44,358 nucleotides of DNA from an uncultured Erysipelotrichaceae bacterium. Lineage in GTDB: Bacteria; Bacillota_I; Bacilli_A; Erysipelotrichales; Erysipelotrichaceae. The notes below the pieces were generated by a model. The model saw only the letters and a list, made by a program, of their open reading frames with translations. It was not told where the DNA came from and made no database searches. Below, piece by piece: positions 16,537-24,026 of this stretch. Every line of letters starts with the position of its first letter. Within the stretch, counting starts at the first letter, position 1. The position numbers and the translations under genes were made by a program. The stretch spans positions 1 through 44,358 of the forward strand of contig CACXCB010000197.1 of NCBI GenBank assembly GCA_902766005.1. The letters run 5' to 3'.

Positions 16537-16561
16537 CGTTATAATCAATTTGGAGGTTTTC

Positions 16562-17992
16562 ATGATGAATTTTGATTTACAGAAAAGATGGTGCTTCTAT
16601 TTTAAACAGATTGCCGATATTCCACGTGGATCGGGCAATGAGAAAGAAGCCAGCGACTATATTGTACAATTTGCCAAAGAACATGGTTTGAAGTATAAGC
16701 AGGATTCTGAATGGAATGTGATTGTGGACAAACAGGCAACACCGGGTTATGAAGAAGCTGAACCGATCATTCTGCAGGCACATTTGGATGTTGTATGTGA
16801 AAAGAATCAGGACGTGGGACATGATTTCACAAAGGATCCTCTTGACCTGTATGTAGATAACGGATGGCTGAAAGCCAGAGGAACAACGTTAGGTGCGGAT
16901 GATGGCTATGGTGTCAGCTATATGCTTGCAATACTGGAAGATGACAGTCTGCAACATCCGGCATTATCCTGTATCTTTACCACGATGGAGGAAATCGGAC
17001 TGCTTGGGGCAATGGCGTTAAAAAAGGAAGACCTGCATGGAAACCGTATGATCAATCTCGACGGTGGCGGGGAAGTAGAAACAACGGTAAGCTCGGCCGG
17101 AGGAGCTTGTGTCAAAGCGACATGTCATTTTGAAAAACAAGCTAATGATACAAAGGCATATGCTTTACACATCAGAGGCTTGCAGGGAGGCCATTCCGGA
17201 GAATCAATTCATGAGGAGAGAGGCAATGCAAATATCCTTGCCGCAAGAATCCTGAAGGAATTCAAGAACAGCGGCATTGATCTGACCATCAGCAGTTTCA
17301 GGGGCGGCCTTAAGTATAACGCCATTCCAAGAGAAGCGGATGTAGTATTTGTGTCTGATGCCTCTTTTACGGACATTCTGAAACAGGTGAAAAACAGTGA
17401 AAAACGAATTCAAAAAGAACTGGAATTCAGTGATAAAGGATTTTACGCAGAGGTTGAAGAAACAGATGCCGAATGGAAAATCGATAAGAAAGCCAGCGAT
17501 GCATTCATACAGTATCTGTATCTGATTCCTGACGGATTCAGGCACAGGTCATTGCCTCTTGGCATTACCAGCGCATCCCTGAATGCAGGGGTTGTTGAGA
17601 CAAAAGATAATTGTTTTATACTGACAGACATGATCCGCAGTGCACTAAGCAGTGATACGGATCTGTTAATAGATCAGATGAAAACACTTGGAAGAATTTT
17701 GCACATTGAAGCGGAATGCACAGACCGCTTCATGGGCTGGGCATATAAGGCAGATTCTTCCTTCAGAAAAGTATTAATGGATGTTTGCATGAATCATGGA
17801 ATTCAGCTTGAAGAAAAAGCAACACACGGCGGTCTGGAGTGCGGTGTCTTCAGCGGACTGAATCCGGATCTTGATATCATCACATACGGGCCTGTTGCTT
17901 ATGGATGTCATACACCGGAAGAAAGACTGAATCTGGAATCTTTCGACAAATGTTATAAAATACTGTGTGAGGTGTTATCTGCCTCTCATTAA
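16562..17992 (+). CDS. pepD: Aminoacyl-histidine dipeptidase (PepD-like, M20)
   Basis: Cytoplasmic metallodipeptidase of the M20C/PepD group that splits dipeptides such as Xaa-His. The 476-residue product has the family length. Metal ligands are recognisable in QAHLDVVCEK (His in HxD), GADDGYGV (bridging Asp), TTMEEIGLLGA (catalytic and metal Glu) and the late YGPVAYGCHTPEERL His. A GGHSGESIHEERGNA dimerisation-domain motif lies near residue 210. The start is 16562 (or ATG 16565) after TGGAGG at 16551-16556. It is monocistronic. Specificity for His dipeptides is by homology only. Confidence 0.92.
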   Translation: MMNFDLQKRWCFYFKQIADIPRGSGNEKEASDYIVQFAKEHGLKYKQDSEWNVIVDKQATPGYEEAEPIILQAHLDVVCEKNQDVGHDFTKDPLDLYVDNGWLKARGTTLGADDGYGVSYMLAILEDDSLQHPALSCIFTTMEEIGLLGAMALKKEDLHGNRMINLDGGGEVETTVSSAGGACVKATCHFEKQANDTKAYALHIRGLQGGHSGESIHEERGNANILAARILKEFKNSGIDLTISSFRGGLKYNAIPREADVVFVSDASFTDILKQVKNSEKRIQKELEFSDKGFYAEVEETDAEWKIDKKASDAFIQYLYLIPDGFRHRSLPLGITSASLNAGVVETKDNCFILTDMIRSALSSDTDLLIDQMKTLGRILHIEAECTDRFMGWAYKADSSFRKVLMDVCMNHGIQLEEKATHGGLECGVFSGLNPDLDIITYGPVAYGCHTPEERLNLESFDKCYKILCEVLSASH

Positions 17993-18062
17993 CATATTTG
18001 AATTTTTGTCTAGTGATTCTTTTATCTAAAAAGACTACAATAAGGCAAAGAAGGAGGTATTA

Positions 18063-18629
18063 ATGCTGGAAGTGACATTTATTTTTCTGGGTTTATCCCT
18101 GGACAGTTTTATTGCAATGATGCAAAAAGGTGCCAGTCTCAAAGAGCTTCCTTTCAAAAAGTTGCTGTTATATACATTCCTGTTTACAGTGATTCATATG
18201 ACAGCCCTGGCAGCCGGTTATCTTGTTTCTTTGATATTTGACGGGCTGCTGCCGGATGGCAAAGTGCAGATGTCGATAGCGGCATTGCTTTGCTTTTCCG
18301 TGGGAAACTATATCCTGGTAAGAACATTCCTGCAGAAAGAATTCGTGGAAAAACTGGATCGGAATTTTAATATCAGATCACTGGCGAGACTCGCTGCGAT
18401 TACAAGCATTACGACATTTGTGACAGGGATCGGTTTTTCCCTGTTTGGCATCGGTTTTCTGCAGGCATTGTGGAGGGCATTTGCTGTATCATTTGTTGCC
18501 GTAGCGATCGGTTTGAATATCGGTTATTCAATGGGGGCAGGATATCAGAAAGTGCTGGGAATCAGCGGTGGCATTCTGATGATTGTATTCAGTGCATGGC
18601 TTCTGGTAAAGTTTGTATTATTGCGGTGA
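18063..18629 (+). CDS. MntP/DUF204-family membrane transporter
   Basis: The 188-residue protein has about six membrane segments. Two copies of a family-type motif, GLSLDSFIAMMQKG (residues 9-22) and the second-half VAVAIGLNIGYSMG, place it in the MntP/YtaF (DUF204) group of small export proteins with inverted symmetry. MntP exports manganese; YtaF is sporulation-linked with unknown substrate. AAGGAGG precedes the start. Its stop is 6 bases before the tetR-like start, so the regulator may control it. No yybP-ykoY riboswitch fits in the 70-base leader. Substrate uncertain. Confidence 0.75.
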   Translation: MLEVTFIFLGLSLDSFIAMMQKGASLKELPFKKLLLYTFLFTVIHMTALAAGYLVSLIFDGLLPDGKVQMSIAALLCFSVGNYILVRTFLQKEFVEKLDRNFNIRSLARLAAITSITTFVTGIGFSLFGIGFLQALWRAFAVSFVAVAIGLNIGYSMGAGYQKVLGISGGILMIVFSAWLLVKFVLLR

Positions 18630-18635
18630 GTGTAT

Positions 18636-19199
18636 ATGCAGAATCATAGAGGGATGATGAAGGAAGCGCTTGCCGAAAGCCTGCGCTCCCTGATGGAAAG
18701 ATACCTGTTTGAAAAGATTACCATCAAACAGATCTGTAATGAAGCAGGCGTGATACGTGCTACTTTCTATAACTATTTTGACGACAAATATGATTGTCTG
18801 AATTCCATTGTCTATCATGATATTGTGGAAGGATGCCGGCCTTTTATTCAGCAGAACAGAATGCCGGAGGGAACGATCGGCGTCCTGCGGACAATTGAGG
18901 AAAACCGTCGTTTCTACCGCACAGCCTACAATGTAACCGGACAGAACAGTTTTGAGGATATGATTCGAGAGAATCTGAAGATTCTTTTTCTGGATTATCT
19001 GAATCACCATCGGAAAAAAGGATATCTTGATGAATATGACAATGATCTTTTGTCGGGGTATTTTGCAGAATGCATTGCCTTCCATATCCGTACCTTTGTC
19101 TTCGAGAAGGGTGGCAGAAGAACTGTTGAACAAACACAGAAAATGGTCAATGATCTGATGAAGAATTCATTTTATGATTTTGCAAATGAGCAGTCATAA
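18636..19199 (+). CDS. TetR/AcrR-family regulator
   Basis: The 187-residue protein has a TetR N-terminal HTH (about 8-56) with the signature TIKQICNEAGVIRATFYNYFDDKYDCL. The C-terminal domain is helical and ends in a region like that of DhaS-type TetR proteins. The ATG at 18636 is chosen because GGTGAG lies 5 bases upstream; a GTG two codons earlier is possible. It is translationally close to the MntP-like gene and probably regulates that gene or the carboxylesterase downstream. The ligand is unknown. Confidence 0.85.
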   Translation: MQNHRGMMKEALAESLRSLMERYLFEKITIKQICNEAGVIRATFYNYFDDKYDCLNSIVYHDIVEGCRPFIQQNRMPEGTIGVLRTIEENRRFYRTAYNVTGQNSFEDMIRENLKILFLDYLNHHRKKGYLDEYDNDLLSGYFAECIAFHIRTFVFEKGGRRTVEQTQKMVNDLMKNSFYDFANEQS

Positions 19200-19251
19200 A
19201 ATGCATTCTTTTTTTATTATTCATGTATAATAATACTAGTGGAGATTATAT

Positions 19252-20553
19252 ATGAATATTAGAAAAATCAGTATAAAAGAAGGAACAATTGCTGGAGAAG
19301 AAAAAACATCCTGTACCATCTTCAGAGGAATACCTTATGCAGAAGCACCTGTAGGAAAGAGACGTTTTCAGGCACCGAAACCAAAAGAACCGTGGTTAGG
19401 TATTTACGATGCAACGGAGTTTAAATATCAATGCCCGCAAGCAGATCCGACATCCGGTTTTTACGGAAAAGAGTTTTATACCGATCCAAACTACCCGTTA
19501 CCCGAACAGAATGAAGATTGCCTATATCTGAATATCTGGACACCTTCCGTTGGGACAGAAAGAAAATATCCTGTAGCGTTATGGATTCATGGCGGCGCTT
19601 TCGATCATGGCTTTGGTTCGGAGATGGAGTTTGACGGAGAGGCTTTTACCCAAAATGGTGTAATCCTTGTTACGATCAATTACAGAGTTGGCGTTTTCGG
19701 CTTCTTTGCGCATCCTGATCTGAAGGAAGAAGATCCGATGGGATCGGTAGGCAATTATGGCATACTTGATCAGGTAATGGCAATTCGCTGGATTTATGAC
19801 CATATTTCTGCCTTTGGCGGTGATCCGGAAAGAATTACGATCTTTGGGCAAAGTGCCGGAGCGATGAGCGTACAGACATTGATTTCCAGCTCCCTGACAA
19901 AAGACATGATTCATGGGGCAATTATGCAAAGTGGCGGAGGCATTGATAACGGTCTTACAAAAGCACTTCTTCCTGAAGAGGCATATGCTGTATCTGAGAA
20001 AATCATGAAGCTGTGCGGTGCAAAAACGATCAAAGAGATGCGTGATATTCCGGCAGAGCAATTCGTTTCATTGCTGCCGGATCTGTATAAAGATCTTCAG
20101 GGTTTGGCTTTTTCACCGGTCATCGATGGCGTGGTTCTGACAGATTCACCATCCGAACTGGCTAAAAGGGGAAGGATTCATGACATCCCGTATATGCTTG
20201 GCATTACATCGGAGGATATTACAATCGAAAAGGGGAGTGATGCAAGAAAATCTGCTTTCTATGAGGGATGTATCAACTTTGCAAGGGAACGCAATCATCA
20301 CGGGAAAAATCCGGTTTACGTGTATTATTTCAAACGACAGCTGCCTTCAGACGATGCAGGTGCATTTCATTCCAGCGAGCTTTGGTATGTCTTTGGCACA
20401 TTGGGAAGGTGCTGGCGCAAGATGGAACCGCATGATTATAAGCTGAGTGACGACATGATCTCCTGCTGGTGTTCCTTCATCAAAGAGGGCGATCCCAAAA
20501 AAGGATGGAAACCGTATGATGAAAAAGGAGAGTTTGTCAGGATATTCCTGTAA
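19252..20553 (+). CDS. Type B carboxylesterase
   Basis: An alpha/beta-hydrolase of the type B carboxylesterase family, which hydrolyses carboxylic esters. The 433-residue product has the FRGIPYAEAPVGKRRF opening, EDCLYLNIWTP, the oxyanion HGGAF (113-117) and the nucleophile elbow GQSAGA with Ser201. The catalytic His is probably that of GAFHSSELWYVFG near residue 375. No signal peptide is seen, so it is probably cytoplasmic. It is shorter than the common 480-550 residues. TATAAT at 19226-19231 precedes it. It ends at a bidirectional terminator. Confidence 0.9.
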   Translation: MNIRKISIKEGTIAGEEKTSCTIFRGIPYAEAPVGKRRFQAPKPKEPWLGIYDATEFKYQCPQADPTSGFYGKEFYTDPNYPLPEQNEDCLYLNIWTPSVGTERKYPVALWIHGGAFDHGFGSEMEFDGEAFTQNGVILVTINYRVGVFGFFAHPDLKEEDPMGSVGNYGILDQVMAIRWIYDHISAFGGDPERITIFGQSAGAMSVQTLISSSLTKDMIHGAIMQSGGGIDNGLTKALLPEEAYAVSEKIMKLCGAKTIKEMRDIPAEQFVSLLPDLYKDLQGLAFSPVIDGVVLTDSPSELAKRGRIHDIPYMLGITSEDITIEKGSDARKSAFYEGCINFARERNHHGKNPVYVYYFKRQLPSDDAGAFHSSELWYVFGTLGRCWRKMEPHDYKLSDDMISCWCSFIKEGDPKKGWKPYDEKGEFVRIFL

Positions 20554-20560
20554 TAAGAAA

Positions 20561-20582
20561 AAAAGCGACTGAGTCGCTTTTT
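20561..20582. terminator. Bidirectional terminator, esterase and CobW operon
   Basis: AAAAGCGACT (20561-20570) and AGTCGCTTTT (20572-20581) form a near-perfect hairpin, flanked by A-run and T-run, serving the two convergent units. Confidence 0.9.
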
Positions 20583-21525
20583 AACTGAAATAAACGTATT
20601 CATCTGCAGGCTTCTGGTAGAATCTTGCAGAATCTGCATACAGTACAACTGTTTTGCCCTCGCCGTTTTCAAGCGGCAGGGTTTTTAATTTGCCCTGGAC
20701 TTCAATCCAGTCTCCTTTTTTCATCTGGGCGATATCGACATTGGTGACAGTTAATCCGCATAGGCTTGTATCCTGTGCGCAACAAACCATGGCTCTTCTG
20801 CCGAGAATGAAGGTCTGCTTATAACCCGGAATGCTTTCGGCATACATGCCTCTGAGGATGATTTCCTTGCCATCGTATTTTTCCGGATTTTCTACTGCAT
20901 CCATATACCACAATCCATAGTCATCATCCTTGATGTTCAATACCGGATCATCAATATTGAATGGCAGAATACCGCTCTTCATTGTGACAGGCGCACCGAA
21001 TGCACCTTCATAGTAAATCTGGCATCTTGGATTAATCGCTTTGATATTGCCCCTGAGAAGTGTTCCGGAAGTATCTTCCGTGCAGCGGTTAACGATAACC
21101 GTATCACTCCAGCGGATTTGTTCAAACATCATGGAACGCATTGCATTTACATAGATTCCAAATGTAGAAGCATCCACGGTTGTCAGAATCTGTACAAGCA
21201 TCCAGAAATTGGGCATGTGCTCCAATAGGGTGTCGCTTACAGGTAATGTGCCGTTCCATTCGATGAAGACATTATCAGGATGATAAATCGTATCCAGCTC
21301 ATGCATCTTTTCCGGTGTCAGATCCTCTGCATTATCGATGTATTCGATAAAGGCATGATGCTCTTCCAGCCATTTTTCATCATATGCATTTTCACCCTGT
21401 TCAAGACAGATGATAAGCACACGTTCCACACCATCCATGAAACCCGCATCATCCATGGTATCTTTGATCAAAGTGGTTTTGCCACTGTCAAGAAATCCCG
21501 TAAACAGATAGACCGGACTAGCCAT
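20581..21525 (-). CDS. CobW-type GTPase fused to a DUF1980-like domain
   Basis: The 314-residue protein has an N-terminal P-loop GTPase of the CobW/UreG type (Walker A GFLDSGKTT, residues 10-18) and an Asp/Glu-rich switch region. The NKxD-like site is replaced by VNRC (145-148). From about 203 on it resembles the DUF1980/YcgQ C-terminal domain: LWYMDAVENPEKYDGKEI, YKQTFILGRRAMVCCAQD with a Cys pair (248-249), then a small beta domain. In other Bacillota DUF1980 proteins accompany a permease; none is here. It starts directly after the upstream CobW gene, so both are made from one transcript. A metal-linked role is inferred. Confidence 0.78.
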   Translation of the reverse strand: MASPVYLFTGFLDSGKTTLIKDTMDDAGFMDGVERVLIICLEQGENAYDEKWLEEHHAFIEYIDNAEDLTPEKMHELDTIYHPDNVFIEWNGTLPVSDTLLEHMPNFWMLVQILTTVDASTFGIYVNAMRSMMFEQIRWSDTVIVNRCTEDTSGTLLRGNIKAINPRCQIYYEGAFGAPVTMKSGILPFNIDDPVLNIKDDDYGLWYMDAVENPEKYDGKEIILRGMYAESIPGYKQTFILGRRAMVCCAQDTSLCGLTVTNVDIAQMKKGDWIEVQGKLKTLPLENGEGKTVVLYADSARFYQKPADEYVYFS

Positions 21526-22716
21526 TTACTTCACCCTGATACGGAAGATAGACTTAATCTCTTCCAGGTCAATCTTTTCGCCGATAATCGTAATCAGTCC
21601 TGTGTAAGCAGGGGAGCCCTTGCGGATATCTATATCGCCAGGCACATAATCGAAGAAGATCCAGGATCCGTCTTCGCTTGGTACGATACCTTTAGCACGA
21701 ACGATATTATCACCGAGCTTGCCTAACGCTTCCTTTAATTCATCTTCAGAATACTTGTTGATGGTTTCGATGCCTACAGAATCAAAGATTTCATCTGCAT
21801 CATGTCCGTGATGATGATGGTGATGATGGTGATGTTCATGTTCATCTCCTAAATGGATGCGGTCATACTGTTCCTCATCCTCGTCATCATGGTGGTGATG
21901 GTGGTGCTCATGCTCTTCATCCTCATCATCGTGGTGGTGATGGTGGTGCTCATGCTCTTCATCCTCGTCATCATGGTGGTGATGATGGTGCTCATGTTCC
22001 TCATCCTCGTCATCGTGGTGGTGATGGTGGTGCTCATGTTCCTCATCCTCGTCATCATGGTGGTGATGGTGGTGTTCATGTTCCTCATCATCTTCTTCAT
22101 CGTCACCCGGAAGTTCAGGGAACCCATTTGTAGATCCTTCCATAGCTTCCATAATGGCTGTGCCGTTTAAATCATCCCATGGGGTAGTAATGACACGTGC
22201 TGTTTCATTTAATTCACGAATGATTTCAAGATCCTTTTCAAGGATACTGTCATCTACCATCTGGGTACGGGAGAGAATGACACATGCTGCTGTCTGGATC
22301 TGATCATCGAAGAATTCTTTGAAGTTTTTGTGATAGATGGCACAGCGTTTTGCATCAACAACCGTACTGTAGCTGTTCAGTTCCAATCCCTCAATTGTCT
22401 GAATAGCTTTGAGAATGTCTGAGAGTTTTCCCACACCGGATGGTTCAATAACAATATGATCCGGATTATATGTATCCACAACTTTTTTCAGAGCTGCTTC
22501 AAAATCACCTTTTAATGTGCAGCAGATGCATCCGCTGTTAATCTCTGTGATTTCAATCCCGGCTTCCTGCAGAAAGCCACCGTCAATACCGATTTCACCA
22601 AATTCATTTTCTACAAGGACAACCTTTTTGCCTGCAAAGACATCTTTGATCAACTTCTGGATCAAAGTTGTTTTTCCTGCACCGAGGAAGCCTGATACAA
22701 CATCAACTTTGCTCAT
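21526..22716 (-). CDS. CobW/ZNG1-family GTPase metallochaperone with His-rich insert
   Basis: COG0523-family GTPases insert or deliver metals, often zinc or cobalt. The 396-residue protein has Walker A GFLGAGKTT (9-17), the metal-binding GCICC motif (62-66), an EPSGVG switch (91-96) and SRTQ (149-152) at the NKxD position. Residues 213-282 are five exact 14-residue repeats of HEHHHHHHDDEDEE, followed by a run of nine His (residues 295-303). The CobW C-terminal domain follows (about 305-396). The ATG at 22716 follows AAGAAGG. It is divergent from the lacI-like gene. The His/acidic block should buffer several metal ions; which metal is not known. Confidence 0.88.
   Translation of the reverse strand: MSKVDVVSGFLGAGKTTLIQKLIKDVFAGKKVVLVENEFGEIGIDGGFLQEAGIEITEINSGCICCTLKGDFEAALKKVVDTYNPDHIVIEPSGVGKLSDILKAIQTIEGLELNSYSTVVDAKRCAIYHKNFKEFFDDQIQTAACVILSRTQMVDDSILEKDLEIIRELNETARVITTPWDDLNGTAIMEAMEGSTNGFPELPGDDEEDDEEHEHHHHHHDDEDEEHEHHHHHHDDEDEEHEHHHHHHDDEDEEHEHHHHHHDDEDEEHEHHHHHHDDEDEEQYDRIHLGDEHEHHHHHHHHHGHDADEIFDSVGIETINKYSEDELKEALGKLGDNIVRAKGIVPSEDGSWIFFDYVPGDIDIRKGSPAYTGLITIIGEKIDLEEIKSIFRIRVK
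21871..22080 (-). repeat. Five tandem 42-bp units encoding His/Asp/Glu repeats
   Basis: The 210 bases are five in-frame copies of a 42-bp unit (coding HEHHHHHHDDEDEE), differing only at scattered positions that leave the protein repeat unchanged. The unit length is a multiple of three, so gain or loss of copies keeps the frame. Confidence 0.95.
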
Positions 22717-22800
22717 AAAATACCTTCTTTCTTTAACTTTAATATTATATATCACTTGTCAAATCTTGAAAGTAAATTGCATTTTCATATTTTCCATATG

Positions 22801-22829
22801 TTGACAGATTAACATAAATCTCCTAGAAT
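22801..22829 (+). promoter_or_regulatory. Promoter of the lacI-like gene
   Basis: A consensus TTGACA (22801-22806), a 17-bp spacer and TAGAAT (22824-22829), directly followed by the operator array. Confidence 0.85.
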
Positions 22830-22839
22830 AAAAACAGAT

Positions 22840-22875
22840 GTAAACGTTTACGGTAACGTTAACGGAAACGTTTTT
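22840..22875. promoter_or_regulatory. Three abutting 12-bp LacI-type operators
   Basis: GTAAACGTTTAC (22840-22851), GGTAACGTTAAC (22852-22863) and GGAAACGTTTTT (22864-22875) all centre on CG and abut exactly, with 12-bp centre-to-centre spacing. They sit on the predicted transcription start region of the regulator gene, implying autoregulation. Confidence 0.8.
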
Positions 22876-22888
22876 GGAAGGAAGGCAC

Positions 22889-23959
22889 ATGACCACAATC
22901 AAGGATATCGCAAAACTGACAGGGTATAGTATCGGTACGGTTTCCAGGGTTTTGAATCATCATCCCGATGTCAGTGCTCATGCAAAAGAAGTCATTGAGA
23001 AGGCTGTTGCAGAAACAGGATTTCAGCCGAATACCAATGCCAAAATGCTGAAGCAGACAATGATGACGGATGTGACAATTATTGTAAAAGGAACCCAGAA
23101 TATTTTCTTTGAGGCCATTTTGGAGGAAATACAGAAAACCCTTAGGGAAAACGGCGAAGAAGCTTCGGTCAGCTTTCTGGATGAAAGGGCAAATGAAGTG
23201 GAGGAAGCGATACACCTGTGTTCTGTCAGAAAACCGAAAGGAATTATTTTTCTGGGAGGAAACCCGGAGTATTTCAAAGAGCGTTTTCACGAAATAACCA
23301 TACCTTGCGTTATGACCGGTGCCAGTGCAAAAGAACTCGGTTTTGATAACCTGTCTAGTTTTTCAACAGATGATGTGGAAGGAGCAAAGGCGGCAGTTGA
23401 ATATCTTATCATGAAAGGCCATCAGCATATCGGCATTGTCGGAGGAAGCATGGACGCAAGAATCGGGCAGATCGGTGTACAAAGGCTGTATGGCGCTTTG
23501 GAAATGCTGGAAATGAAAGGAATAGATATAGATCTGAATATGCAGTATGAATCTTCCCGATTTTCTCTGTCTTCCGGTTATGAAGCAGCTAAAAAACTTT
23601 TGGAAAAGGATCCTGCAATCACCGGTATATTTGCTTTGGGAGATATGGTTGCGATCGGTGCAATGCGTGCGATATATGATTCCGGAAAGCGTATACCGGA
23701 TGATATTTCCCTGATCGGATATGATGGCATAGCCCATACCAGATATACTGTTCCAAGACTTGCGACAATCCAGCAGGATGTTGCAACTCTGGCCAGGCTC
23801 AGTGTTGAGGATCTGCTGATGAGAATGCAGTATCCGCGTGCCACCAAGCATGAATCCATACCGTTCAAAGTGCTTGCAGGTGAGAGCATTAAAGACCTGC
23901 GTAACAAAAAACAAAAAAAAGTAGAAAAAACAGTTGATTTCCGAAAACGCTTACGCTAA
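22889..23959 (+). CDS. LacI-family regulator of the maltodextrin locus
   Basis: The 356-residue protein has the LacI HTH (TTIKDIAKLTGYSIGTVSRVLN, residues 2-23), the hinge helix (about 46-57) and a periplasmic-binding-like ligand core with FALGDMVAIGAMRAI and the DDISLIGYDG strand. It should repress malEFG until a maltodextrin or derivative binds. The ATG at 22889 follows GGAAGGAAGG; the upstream TTG at 22874 lies inside the third operator. Operator clusters with the same core flank it on both sides. It resembles MalR-type regulators; the inducer is inferred from the operon. Confidence 0.9.
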   Translation: MTTIKDIAKLTGYSIGTVSRVLNHHPDVSAHAKEVIEKAVAETGFQPNTNAKMLKQTMMTDVTIIVKGTQNIFFEAILEEIQKTLRENGEEASVSFLDERANEVEEAIHLCSVRKPKGIIFLGGNPEYFKERFHEITIPCVMTGASAKELGFDNLSSFSTDDVEGAKAAVEYLIMKGHQHIGIVGGSMDARIGQIGVQRLYGALEMLEMKGIDIDLNMQYESSRFSLSSGYEAAKKLLEKDPAITGIFALGDMVAIGAMRAIYDSGKRIPDDISLIGYDGIAHTRYTVPRLATIQQDVATLARLSVEDLLMRMQYPRATKHESIPFKVLAGESIKDLRNKKQKKVEKTVDFRKRLR

Positions 23960-23962
23960 TAT
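23934..23962 (+). promoter_or_regulatory. Promoter of malE operon
   Basis: TTGATT (23934-23939), a 17-bp spacer and TAATAT (23957-23962). It starts within the 3' end of the lacI-like gene. Confidence 0.65.
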
Positions 23963-23974
23963 AAATATGTAACT

Positions 23975-23998
23975 GGAAACGTTTACGGAAACGTTTCC
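23975..23998. promoter_or_regulatory. Two abutting 12-bp LacI-type operators before malE
   Basis: GGAAACGTTTAC (23975-23986) and GGAAACGTTTCC (23987-23998) abut, again 12 bp centre to centre, directly downstream of the -10. The second is a perfect palindrome. Confidence 0.82.
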
Positions 23999-24026
23999 GA
24001 AATTCAAATAGTTCAGGGAGGGAAAA

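Noticed and set aside
17993..18062. Manganese (yybP-ykoY) riboswitch before the MntP-like gene
   Set aside because: The 70-base leader is too short and lacks the conserved motifs.
21871..22080. CRISPR-like direct repeats
   Set aside because: Units are contiguous without spacers and lie in frame inside a coding region.
21853..22170. Hydrophobic plus-strand frame of Val/Met/Leu repeats resembling a membrane protein
   Set aside because: It is the complement of the His/Asp repeat codons (CAT/CAC read as ATG/GTG), not a gene.
22717..22800. Zur-type or other metal-regulator box before the CobW operon
   Set aside because: No convincing palindrome could be found; the candidate -35 and -10 elements on the minus strand are not at proper spacing.
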